Positions 48,701-58,938 of a stretch of DNA of 64,000 bases are shown here, one piece after another (within the stretch, counting starts at the first letter, position 1; the number at the start of each line of letters is the position of its first letter). Below the pieces are notes generated by a model that had not been told where the DNA came from, made no database searches, and was given only the letters and a program-made list of their open reading frames with translations. The translations under genes were made by a program, and so were the position numbers. Origin of the DNA: Streptomyces sp. WP-1 (GTDB lineage Bacteria; Actinomycetota; Actinomycetes; Streptomycetales; Streptomycetaceae); the NCBI RefSeq assembly GCF_030450125.1, contig NZ_CP123923.1, positions 5,890,001-5,954,000 of the forward strand, read 5' to 3'.

Positions 48701-49626
48701 GCCCTGTCCGCGACGCGTTCGCCGAGCAGACCCTGTGGTCTGAAGAGGAGTACGAGGATGAGGAGGACGAAGGCCCAGACCGGTGCCCAGCCCTGGCCGC
48801 CGAGCTGGTGCATGCCGGGGATGTCCGCGATGTAGGCGGTGGCCATGGCCTCGGCGATGCCGAGGACGAGTCCGCCGAGCATGGCGCCGTAGATGTTGCC
48901 GATGCCGCCGAGGACGGCCGCGGTGAAGGCCTTGAGGCCGGCGAGGAAGCCCATGTCGTAGGAGACCGAGCCGTACTTGAGGCCGTACGCGGTGCCCGCG
49001 ACCGCCGCGAACAGGCCGCCGATGGCGAACGCGATCACGATGATGCGGTTGGTGTCGATGCCCATCAGCTGGGCGGTGTCCGGGTCCTGCGCGGTGGCCT
49101 GCATGGCGCGGCCGGTGCGCGAGAGCCGTACGAAGAAGGCGAGGATCGCCATGCACACCGGGGCGGCGATGATCAGGAAGAGATCGCCGCTCTGCACGGT
49201 GACCGAGCCCAGGTGGTAGGGCCCGAAGGGGAGCTGTGGGAAGACCCGGGCGGCCTTGGCGTTCGGGTACAGGTTGAAGACGAGCTGCTGGAGCGCGAGC
49301 GAGAGACCGATGGCCGTGATGAGCGGCGCCAGGCGTGGCGCGCCGCGCAGCGGCCGGTAGGCGAAGCGTTCGGCGCCGACGGCGATGAGTACGGCGACCA
49401 GGGCGCCGCCGACGAGCATCGCCGGCAGGGCTATCCACATGGATACGCCGTCCGGCAGGACGAGATACACCGTGAGGGCGCCGAAGCCTCCCGTCATGAA
49501 GATCTCGCCGTGAGCGAAGTTGATGAGCTGGACGATGCCGTACACCATCGTGTAGCCGATGGCGATCAGACCGTACATCGAGCCGAGGAACAGCCCGTTG
49601 GCCAGCTGCTGCGGCAGGGTGTTCAC
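48697..49626 (-). CDS. livH: Branched-chain amino acid ABC transporter permease
   Basis: 309-residue membrane permease with eight or so segments. LivH features: the start QQLANGLFLGSMYGLIAIGYTMVYG, INFAHGEIFM, FVRLSRTGRAMQATAQD, AVLGGIGNIYGAMLGG and the end LFRPQGLLGERV. The GTG at 49626 is 108 nt downstream of livK, with a hairpin between. Confidence 0.95.
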
Positions 49627-49673
49627 CGCATGGCCTCCATGTGGTGGGGAGAGTCAAGGGGGCGGTAGAGGGC

Positions 49674-49710
49674 GGGCCGCGCGGTGACGGTGGTCGGTGC
49701 CGCGCGGCCC
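49674..49710 (-). terminator. Intercistronic hairpin between livK and livH
   Basis: 11-bp stem GGGCCGCGCGG / CCGCGCGGCCC with a 15-nt loop. In binding-protein operons such hairpins reduce readthrough or protect the upstream mRNA, giving more LivK than permease. Confidence 0.7.
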
Positions 49711-49734
49711 TGGAGTCGCGATGTGTGCCGCGGA

Positions 49735-50958
49735 CTACTTCGGGTTGGCGACGCCGCTCTTGACGGACTTCCACGCACCGTTGACGACCTGGTAGACGGT
49801 CAGCTGCTTGTTCGTGGTGTCCCCGAACTCGTCGAACGAGATCTTGCCGGAGATACCGTCGAAGGAGTTGTGCTGGACCGCGTCGACGACCTTGGCGCGG
49901 GCGTCGTCGGGGAGCTTGCCGTCCTTGATGACCTGGCCGACGGCCTTGATGATCGCGGTGGTGGCGTCGTAGGAGTACGAGCCGTAGGTGCCGTAGTCAC
50001 CGGGGTACTTCTTGGCCTTGTAGGTGGCCACGAAGTCCTTGGCGGCGGGCAGGGTGTCGACCGGGACGCCGATGGAGGTCGCGAGGTCGCCCTCGGCGGC
50101 CTTGCCGGCGGTCTTGATGTAGGTCGGGGTGAACATGCCGTCGCCGCCGAACAGCGGGATCTTGGCGCCGGCGTCCTTGAGCTGCTTGGTCAGCACCTGG
50201 GACTCGTCGTACTGGCCGCCGTAGTACAGGATGTCGGCGCCGGAGTTCTTGATCTTGGTGACGAGGGTGGAGAAGTCACGGTCGCCCACGCTGACGTGGT
50301 CGGTGCCGATGACCTTGCCGCCCTGCTTGGCGAACTGCTCCTTGAAGATCTTGGAGAGGCCGGCGCCGTAGGTCTGCTTGTCGTCGACGACGAACGCCTT
50401 CTTCTTGTGCAGACCGTTGTAGGCGTAGTCCGCCGCGAACGCGCCCTGGAGGGCGTCGGTGGTCGCGGTGCGGAAGTAGTTCTTGAACGGGCGGACCTTC
50501 TTGGTCTGCCAGTCCTTGCCCTGGGTCAGCTCCGGGGCGGTGTTCGACGGGGAGATCTCCACCAGGTCGGCGGTGTTCAGGACCTGCTGCATCTGGGTGG
50601 CCACGCCGGAGTTGAGCGGGCCGACCACGCCGAGGACGTCCTTCTCGGCGACCAGCTGGGTGGCGTTCTGCTGGCCGGTGGCCGGGATCGCCTTGTCGTC
50701 CAGTGCCTTGACCTTGAAGGTCACGCCCGGGACGGTCTTGTTCTTGTTGGCGTCGTCGACCGCTATCTGCGCGCCGTACTGGATGCCGAGGCCGGTCGCG
50801 GAGTTCTGGCCGGTCAGCGGGGCGTCCACGCCGATGGTGACCGTCACGTTGCCGCTGTCGCCGCCCTTGCTGTCATTGTTGCGGGAGCCGCAGGCGGTGA
50901 GAGTCAGAGCCCCGGTCGTCAGAACGGAGGTAAGAATCACCAGAGAACGCTGTCGCAC
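49735..50958 (-). CDS. livK: Branched-chain amino acid-binding lipoprotein
   Basis: 407-residue periplasmic-binding-type lipoprotein. The signal peptide ends in the lipobox L20-T-A-C23, so Lgt would modify it. Then the ligand-binding fold: VTIGVDAPLTGQNSATG, GVVGPLNSGVATQ, EISPSNTAPELT, FVVDDKQTYGAGL, SGADILYYGGQY. First gene of the operon. The GTG at 50958 has AAAGGA about 6 nt upstream. A TAGAGT box at 51054-51059 on the reverse strand is the likely -10. Confidence 0.95.
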   Translation of the reverse strand: MRQRSLVILTSVLTTGALTLTACGSRNNDSKGGDSGNVTVTIGVDAPLTGQNSATGLGIQYGAQIAVDDANKNKTVPGVTFKVKALDDKAIPATGQQNATQLVAEKDVLGVVGPLNSGVATQMQQVLNTADLVEISPSNTAPELTQGKDWQTKKVRPFKNYFRTATTDALQGAFAADYAYNGLHKKKAFVVDDKQTYGAGLSKIFKEQFAKQGGKVIGTDHVSVGDRDFSTLVTKIKNSGADILYYGGQYDESQVLTKQLKDAGAKIPLFGGDGMFTPTYIKTAGKAAEGDLATSIGVPVDTLPAAKDFVATYKAKKYPGDYGTYGSYSYDATTAIIKAVGQVIKDGKLPDDARAKVVDAVQHNSFDGISGKISFDEFGDTTNKQLTVYQVVNGAWKSVKSGVANPK

Positions 50959-51127
50959 AATCGATCCTTTCCGCAGGCATGAGCGGTCCCTGGAACGGGA
51001 CGGCGTAGAGCCGCGTTGGTACCGAACTCCCGTTGGAGCGGTGACTGGCCGTGACTCTAAGCCCGCTATGGAGACCTGGGCAGCGCCGCAGGCGTCCTTG
51101 TGACTTTCTTGTTATGACGGCGCGGAC

Positions 51128-51175
51128 GGGAAAGTTCCGCCGGGGATACTCTCGGCCGGTTTGGCGGAATTTCCC
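51128..51175. promoter_or_regulatory. Long inverted repeat upstream of livK promoter
   Basis: GGGAAAGTTCCGCC (51128-51141) and GGCGGAATTTCCC (51163-51175) pair over 13 bp with one bulge, loop 21 nt. It is roughly 70-130 bp upstream of the predicted livK transcription start. Operator or residual hairpin; unassigned. Confidence 0.5.
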
Positions 51176-51486
51176 CACGGTCCACATTTTGAGAATGCGC
51201 ACTTCCGGTTGGCCCTCGGGTCGAGGTCGCGGGCCGGTGGGCGCGATGCCCCCGGGGCGCCCGGGGAAGATCACCCAGGGGTGCGCCCGCGCGGGGGAGG
51301 CAAGAGGTGCTTATTGCGCGTGTGTTACGCAGCGTTACGCCGGAAAGTAAAGGTGCCGTATACAGCAATTTTGGGCGGCCGGACGTCGATATCGCCGCCC
51401 CGGTTCCGGTGGCCGTCAAGGGGCCGTCCCGGCCGGACGAGGGAATTCCACTTTTCCGTATGCGGGATGACATCGCATCGGTGACA

Positions 51487-51530
51487 AAAAGGCCCGGTCG
51501 CACCCCTTTTGGGGAGTGGACCGGGCTTTT
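51487..51530 (-). terminator. Terminator of the thioesterase gene
   Basis: Arms 51487-51506 and 51511-51530 form a long stem with GACCGGGC pairing and a TTTT loop. On the reverse strand the hairpin ends in GGGCCTTTTTG, a canonical intrinsic terminator. Confidence 0.88.
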
Positions 51531-51542
51531 GGTGAGAGAGCG

Positions 51543-52031
51543 TCAGACCGCGGCGGGCGCCTGCTCGCCGCTTCGCGTGCCGAGGTCGCGCAGCAGACAG
51601 GTCAGCCGGGCGCTGCACACCCGGCGGCCCTGCTCGTCGCTGATGACGACCTCGTACGTCGCCGTCGACCGGCCCCGGTGCACCGGCGTGGCCACCCCGG
51701 TCACCAGACCAGAGCGGACCCCTCGGTGATGCGTGCAGTTGAGGTCCACACCGACCGCCACCTTGGTGCTGCCGCCGTGCAGCATCGCGCCGATCGAGCC
51801 CAGCGTCTCCGCGAGCACCGCCGAGGCGCCGCCGTGCAGCAGGCCGTACGGCTGGGTGTTGCCCTCCACCGGCATCGTGCCGACGACCTTCTCGGGGGAC
51901 GCCTCCACGATCTGCACGCCCATCCGCGTGCCGAGGTCACCGGCCGAGAACAGCGCGGGCAGGTCCACACCGAGCGCCGCGTACTCCTCGATGACCTCCT
52001 GCGGGAACTGCACCTGCTGCTGCTCGCCCAT
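51543..52031 (-). CDS. Hotdog-fold acyl-CoA thioesterase, PaaI type
   Basis: 162-residue hotdog thioesterase. Seen: the PaaI-type substrate loop GNTQPYGLLHGGASAVLAETLGS, VGVDLNCTHHRGVRSG and the end RRVCSARLTCLL. It hydrolyses acyl- or phenylacetyl-type CoA esters, substrate unassigned. The ATG at 52031 is chosen because GGAG lies 8 nt upstream; a longer frame to 52055 has weaker support. A palindromic operator lies at 52066-52081. Confidence 0.87.
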   Translation of the reverse strand: MGEQQQVQFPQEVIEEYAALGVDLPALFSAGDLGTRMGVQIVEASPEKVVGTMPVEGNTQPYGLLHGGASAVLAETLGSIGAMLHGGSTKVAVGVDLNCTHHRGVRSGLVTGVATPVHRGRSTATYEVVISDEQGRRVCSARLTCLLRDLGTRSGEQAPAAV

Positions 52032-52065
52032 GAGCCGGCTCCGTTCGTCGTACACCTGTCTTAAC

Positions 52066-52077
52066 CTGAGCGAACGC

Positions 52078-52081
<4 letters not shown>
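52066..52081. promoter_or_regulatory. 16-bp palindrome, TetR-type operator candidate
   Basis: CTGAGCGAACGCTCAG: two perfect 7-bp arms around AA. The GAGCGnnCGCTC core is typical of TetR-family operators in actinobacteria. It lies 35 nt upstream of the thioesterase start and overlaps the stop codon of the upstream oxidoreductase gene, so it would control the thioesterase. Confidence 0.6.
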
Positions 52082-54381
<2,300 letters not shown>

Positions 54382-54632
54382 CGCACGCTCCCCTTCGACT
54401 GCGTGTACCACGTACGGGGCCGATCCTCCCACGGGGGACTGACAGGGGGAACGGGCGGCTCCAGGGGGGGCGGGGGAGCGTCGGCGGGGGCGTGCGAGTC
54501 CGGCTCGCCGGAGGTTCGTGGGGGTGGCCGGTGGGGTGGGAGTTCTCGGCAGGGAGGGCGGTCAGCGGTGAGGTGATCGGCTTGCCTGGGGAAGCGCGAC
54601 GGTGAGTCTCCGAGGTGGCGATACGCGGCTTT

Positions 54633-54712
54633 CGTGCGCCGCCGCGCCGCCTCGTGCGCCGCCGCGCCGCCTCGTGAGCCGCCACGCCGCCTCGTGAGCC
54701 GCCACGGCGGCG
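54633..54712. repeat. 20-bp tandem repeat, about four copies
   Basis: CGTGCGCCGCCGCGCCGCCT at 54633 and 54653, then diverged copies at 54673 (CGTGAGCCGCCACGCCGCCT) and 54693 (partial). Confidence 0.85.
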
Positions 54713-54900
54713 ATACGGGACCGTCCTGCGCCGCCCCCGCTGCCTCGCGTGCCGCCGACCCCGGGGCTCGGAGGGGGCCGCTCGTGCGGCGTCTGCGCCC
54801 GGGCCTCCGGTCTGTTCCGCCCGGCCGCCGGTTTACTCGCCGCGAAGCGATGAAACGCGACGGCGGCGGCGATCGGCCGATCTGACCGGGGCGCTCTTCT

Positions 54901-54964
54901 CCGCCGCGACGGTGCTCCGCCGCGACGGTGCTCCGCCGCGACGGTGCTCCGCCGCGACGGTGCT
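54901..54964. repeat. 16-bp tandem repeat, four exact copies
   Basis: CCGCCGCGACGGTGCT repeated four times without change over 64 bp. Confidence 0.95.
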
Positions 54965-55069
54965 CGGCCGCACCCGCACCGGTCGGCGGCCCGCACCGGT
55001 CGGCGCCCCGGGTCTTCCTCGGCCGCCCGCTGCCCTTTGAGCGCCCCCTTGGGGCCCGGCTGAGCGCCC

Positions 55070-55104
<35 letters not shown>

Positions 55105-55293
55105 GGCGCCGGACCGCCCGCCATGCGTCGCTCCCCCCACCCGGTGGCCTTCCGGCTAGCGGACGCGACGGCGGTGACCCATGGGGCCTTGGGGCTCGAT
55201 GACGTCGAACCGGGCCCCGGCCGGCACCGTCCGCCCGACCGCCGGAGGCACACGCGGTCCGGAGTGTCAGTGGGGCGTGGCAGGATCGGTGGC

Positions 55294-58020
55294 GTGGCAG
55301 AGACAGCATCGAAGAAGACCGACAAGACCCCCGGCGGCTCCCGTCCCCGGCTGATGCTCATGGACGGGCACTCGCTGGCCTACCGCGCGTTCTTCGCGCT
55401 GCCCGCGGAGAACTTCACCACCGCGACGGGCCAGCCGACGAACGCGATCTACGGTTTCGCGTCGATGCTGGCCAACACCCTGCGTGACGAGGCGCCCACC
55501 CACTTCGCCGTGGCCTTCGACGTCTCCCGCAAGACCTGGCGCTCCGAGCGCTTCACCGAGTACAAGGCGAACCGCTCCAAGAGCCCCGACGAGTTCAAGG
55601 GCCAGGTCGAGCTGATCGGCGAGCTCCTGGACGCGATGCACGCGCCCCGCTTCGCCGTCGACGGCTTCGAGGCCGACGACATCATCGCGACCCTCGCCAC
55701 CCAGGCCGAGGCCGAGGGCTTCGACGTACTGATCGTCACCGGCGACCGCGACTCCTTCCAGCTGGTCAGCGAGCACACCACCGTGCTGTACCCGACCAAG
55801 GGCGTCTCGGAGCTGACCCGGTTCACCCCGGAGAAGGTGTTCGAGAAGTACGGCTTGACGCCCGCCCAGTACCCCGACTTCGCCGCCCTGCGCGGTGACC
55901 CGTCCGACAACCTCCCCGGCATCCCCGGCGTCGGCGAGAAGACCGCCGCGAAGTGGATCAACCAGTTCGGCTCCTTCGCCGAGCTGGTCGAGCGCGCCGA
56001 GGAGGTCAAGGGCAAGGCGGGCCAGAACCTCCGCGACCACCTGGAGTCGGTCAAGCTCAACCGCGTCCTCACCGAGCTGGAGCGCCAGGTCGAGCTGCCG
56101 AAGGCGGTCACCGACCTGGAGCGCGCGCCGTACGACCGCAAGGGCGTCGCGCTGATCCTGGACACCCTGGAGATCCGCAACCCGTCCCTGCGCGAGCGCC
56201 TCTTCGCCGTCGACCCCGGCACCGAGGAGGCCGACACCACCCCGGCCACCGCCGAGGGCGTCGAGATCGACGGCACCGTCCTGCGCACCGGCGAACTCGC
56301 CCCCTGGCTCGCCGAGCACGGCACCGGGCCCCTGGGCGTCGCCACCGTGGACACCTGGGCGCTGGGCAGCGGCTCCGTCGCCGAGGTCGCCCTGGCGGCG
56401 GCCGGGGGAGCGGCCGCCTGGTTCGACCCCGCCGAGCTGGACGAGGCCGACGAGAACGCGTTCGCGGCCTGGCTGGCGGACGCCGAGCGCCCCAAGGTGT
56501 TCCACAACGCCAAGGGCGCCATGCGCGTCTTCGCCGAGCACGGCTGGCGCATCGAGGGCGTGCGCATGGACACCGCGCTCGCCGCCTACCTGGTCAAGCC
56601 CGGCCGGCGCTCCTTCGACCTGGACGCGCTGTCCCTGGAGTACCTGCACCGCGAGCTGACCCCCGCCGCCGCGGCCGACGGCCAGCTCGCCTTCGGCACG
56701 GACGAGGCCGCGGAGGCCGAGGCCCTGATGATCCAGGCCCGCGCCGTGCTGGACCTCGGCGAGGCGTTCGAAGGCCGCCTGGAGGAGGTCGGCGCCGCCG
56801 ATCTGCTGCGCGACATGGAGCTGCCCACCTCCGCCCTGCTCGCCCGCATGGAGCGGCACGGCATCGCCGCGGACCGCGCGCACCTCGACGCGATGGAGCA
56901 GATGTTCGCGGGTGCGGTGCAGCAGGCCGTGAAGGAGGCGCACGCGGCCGCGGGCCACGAGTTCAACCTGGGCTCGCCCAAGCAACTCCAGGAGGTCCTC
57001 TTCAACGAGCTGGCCCTGCCCAGGACCAAGAAGACCAAGACCGGCTACACCACGGACGCCGACGCCCTGGCCTGGCTCGCCACCCAGACGGACAACGAGC
57101 TGCCGGTGATCATGCTCCGCCACCGCGAGCAGGCCAAGCTCCGTGTCACCGTCGAGGGCCTGGTCAAGACCATCGCGGGCGACGGCCGTATCCACACCAC
57201 CTTCAACCAGACGGTGGCCGCGACCGGCCGGCTGTCCTCCACGGACCCGAACCTCCAGAACATCCCGGTCCGCACCGACGAGGGCCGGGCGATCCGGCGC
57301 GGCTTCGTCGTCGGCGAGGGCTTCGAGTCCCTGATGACCGCCGACTACAGCCAGATCGAGCTGCGCGTGATGGCGCACCTCTCCGAGGACGAGGGCCTGA
57401 TCAGGGCGTTCACCTCCGGTGAGGACCTGCACACCACGGCCGCCTCCCAGGTCTTCGGCGTCGAGCCGGCCGCGGTGGACGCGGAGATGCGCCGCAAGAT
57501 CAAGGCGATGTCGTACGGCCTGGCGTACGGCCTGTCCGCGTTCGGCCTCTCCCAGCAGCTGAACATCGAGGCGGCGGAGTCCCGCGCCCTGATGGACGCG
57601 TACTTCGAGCGCTTCGGCGGGGTCCGCGACTACCTGCGCCGCGCCGTGGACGAGGCCCGGGCCACGGGCTACACGGCGACCGTCTTCGGACGCCGCCGCT
57701 ATCTGCCCGACCTCAACAGCGACAACCGCCAGCGCCGCGAGGCCGCCGAGCGGATGGCCCTGAACGCGCCCATCCAGGGCACGGCGGCGGACATCGTCAA
57801 GATCGCCATGCTCAAGGTGGACGCCGCGCTGCGGGCCGCGGACCTGAGGTCCCGGATGCTGCTCCAGGTCCACGACGAAATCGTCCTGGAGATCGCCCCC
57901 GGTGAGCGCGCCCGCGTCGAGGAGCTCGTCCGCCACGAGATGTCCGGCGCCGTGAGCCTCAAGGCCCCTCTGGACGTCTCGGTCGGCGTCGGCCCGGACT
58001 GGGAGTCGGCCGCGCACTAG
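55294..58020 (+). CDS. polA: DNA polymerase I
   Basis: 908-residue family A polymerase for Okazaki-fragment and repair synthesis. The N-terminal 5' nuclease domain (16-300) has LMLMDGHSLAYRAFF and FEADDIIATLA. The central 3'-5' exonuclease-like domain lacks its catalytic residues: the DxE motif reads D353-T-W355, and motif II reads HNAKGAMRV, so proofreading is lost, as in other actinobacteria. The polymerase domain has DYSQIELR (D684 on) and VHDE (H860-E862). The GTG at 55294 is the likely start: MAETASKKTDKTPGGSRP leads into the conserved LMLMDGHS. A CAGGAT box 7 nt upstream implies a nearly leaderless mRNA. A far longer upstream open frame is an artefact of the GC-rich region. Confidence 0.95.
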   Translation: MAETASKKTDKTPGGSRPRLMLMDGHSLAYRAFFALPAENFTTATGQPTNAIYGFASMLANTLRDEAPTHFAVAFDVSRKTWRSERFTEYKANRSKSPDEFKGQVELIGELLDAMHAPRFAVDGFEADDIIATLATQAEAEGFDVLIVTGDRDSFQLVSEHTTVLYPTKGVSELTRFTPEKVFEKYGLTPAQYPDFAALRGDPSDNLPGIPGVGEKTAAKWINQFGSFAELVERAEEVKGKAGQNLRDHLESVKLNRVLTELERQVELPKAVTDLERAPYDRKGVALILDTLEIRNPSLRERLFAVDPGTEEADTTPATAEGVEIDGTVLRTGELAPWLAEHGTGPLGVATVDTWALGSGSVAEVALAAAGGAAAWFDPAELDEADENAFAAWLADAERPKVFHNAKGAMRVFAEHGWRIEGVRMDTALAAYLVKPGRRSFDLDALSLEYLHRELTPAAAADGQLAFGTDEAAEAEALMIQARAVLDLGEAFEGRLEEVGAADLLRDMELPTSALLARMERHGIAADRAHLDAMEQMFAGAVQQAVKEAHAAAGHEFNLGSPKQLQEVLFNELALPRTKKTKTGYTTDADALAWLATQTDNELPVIMLRHREQAKLRVTVEGLVKTIAGDGRIHTTFNQTVAATGRLSSTDPNLQNIPVRTDEGRAIRRGFVVGEGFESLMTADYSQIELRVMAHLSEDEGLIRAFTSGEDLHTTAASQVFGVEPAAVDAEMRRKIKAMSYGLAYGLSAFGLSQQLNIEAAESRALMDAYFERFGGVRDYLRRAVDEARATGYTATVFGRRRYLPDLNSDNRQRREAAERMALNAPIQGTAADIVKIAMLKVDAALRAADLRSRMLLQVHDEIVLEIAPGERARVEELVRHEMSGAVSLKAPLDVSVGVGPDWESAAH

Positions 58021-58069
58021 CCCACGCCGCGACGGCCGAGGAGCCGCCGCGCCCGGGCCGCAGCGGTGA

Positions 58070-58102
58070 GGGGCGCCGTATCCCGTCGGGATACGGCGCC
58101 CC
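58070..58102 (+). terminator. polA terminator
   Basis: Perfect 15-bp stem (58070-58084 with 58088-58102) and a GTC triloop, 50 nt after the polA stop. Confidence 0.88.
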
Positions 58103-58235
58103 CGGCCGCCCGCGCAAGCCGGGATCCCCCATTCCGCGCCGGTACCACAAAGACGGCTCAACCCCCGGCGGGACCGTCACTCACGTGGCCCCCGTCAAAA
58201 CGCCCCGCACCCTCCGCAGCCGCAACACTGCGGGC

Positions 58236-58637
58236 ATGGGTATACGCATGCTTCACCGCCGGACGCCCGAGGCAGTGACCCGGGTCTGGGCGGACCCCGC
58301 CTCGGGCGAGGCACAGGCACTGCCCGCCTCGCCGGTCCCGGCCCTCGCGGCCGACGCAAGCACCGCCCGCATCCCCGCCGACCCGGCCACGACCGTCCGC
58401 AGGGCCGCCCGGAACGCCCGGCGCGGGCTCAAGGACCGCGCCAACCGGACCGGGGCCGCCGCTCGCGCCCACGACTGGCGCCAGTGGACCGATCTGGCCC
58501 GCGGCTATCTCGCGCTCACGCTCACACTGATCCCGAGATCCCGCCCCCGCCCCACCCTCACGGTCTTCGTCGCCCCCCTCGCCGAACGCCCGCCCCGCCA
58601 CGGCCCCCGCGACCCCGGGCCGCGCGCCGTCTTCTAG
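58236..58637 (+). CDS. Hypothetical basic protein
   Basis: 133-residue protein with no recognised domain. It is Arg/Ala/Pro-rich; the middle contains a helical basic stretch (TVRRAARNARRGLKDRANRTG) and a short hydrophobic patch (LARGYLALTLTLIPRS). Codon bias is consistent with coding in this frame. The ATG at 58236 (MGIRMLHRR) is one of several possible starts; 58248 and 58185 are alternatives, and none has a strong ribosome binding site. Unknown function. Confidence 0.45.
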   Translation: MGIRMLHRRTPEAVTRVWADPASGEAQALPASPVPALAADASTARIPADPATTVRRAARNARRGLKDRANRTGAAARAHDWRQWTDLARGYLALTLTLIPRSRPRPTLTVFVAPLAERPPRHGPRDPGPRAVF

Positions 58638-58779
58638 GGGCCGGGCCTCCCCTCCTCCCAACTCAAGAGCGGGCCATTGTCACCGCCCTGGCGGACCGCC
58701 GGGCGCGCCCACCTCAACGGCAGGTGGCCAACCGGTGAAAATCGGGCATGAACGGGTGCCCCCGCAAAGCAAGTTGCCG

Positions 58780-58938
58780 TAGGGTCGCCTGCGGCGCCGT
58801 GCCGGACGCACGGGCCGGATACGGTCATGCGGGGGAAAGGTCGGCACAGGGGCAACCGGAACACCGGGTCGTTCGTCAGACCAGGGCGAGACACACACGT
58901 GGATACGGACGCACGGCGTCCTTGGGAGGGGTCACTCT
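58780..58938 (+). promoter_or_regulatory. Promoter and long structured leader of the lytic transglycosylase gene
   Basis: TAGGGT at 58780-58785 is a likely -10, which gives a leader of about 145 nt, long for this genome and rich in potential pairing (GCCGTGCCGG, GCACGGGCCGG, GGTCGGCACAGG). Streptomycete cell-wall hydrolase genes are often controlled by the ydaO-type c-di-AMP riboswitch; a clear match to its signature was not established by eye. The ribosome binding site GGGAGGGG is at 58924-58931. Confidence 0.4.

Larger units (their letters stand above)
50959..51542. other. livK upstream regulatory region, no gene
   Basis: About 580 nt. It contains the livK leader and the TAGAGT -10-like box (51054-51059, reverse strand), a long imperfect hairpin at 51128-51175, and the terminator of the thioesterase gene at 51487-51530. 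The small open frames present lack ribosome binding sites and codon bias. Confidence 0.6.

Noticed and set aside
51307..51729. Forward 140-codon frame between livK and the thioesterase
   Set aside because: It runs through the terminator hairpin and antisense to the thioesterase; no codon bias.
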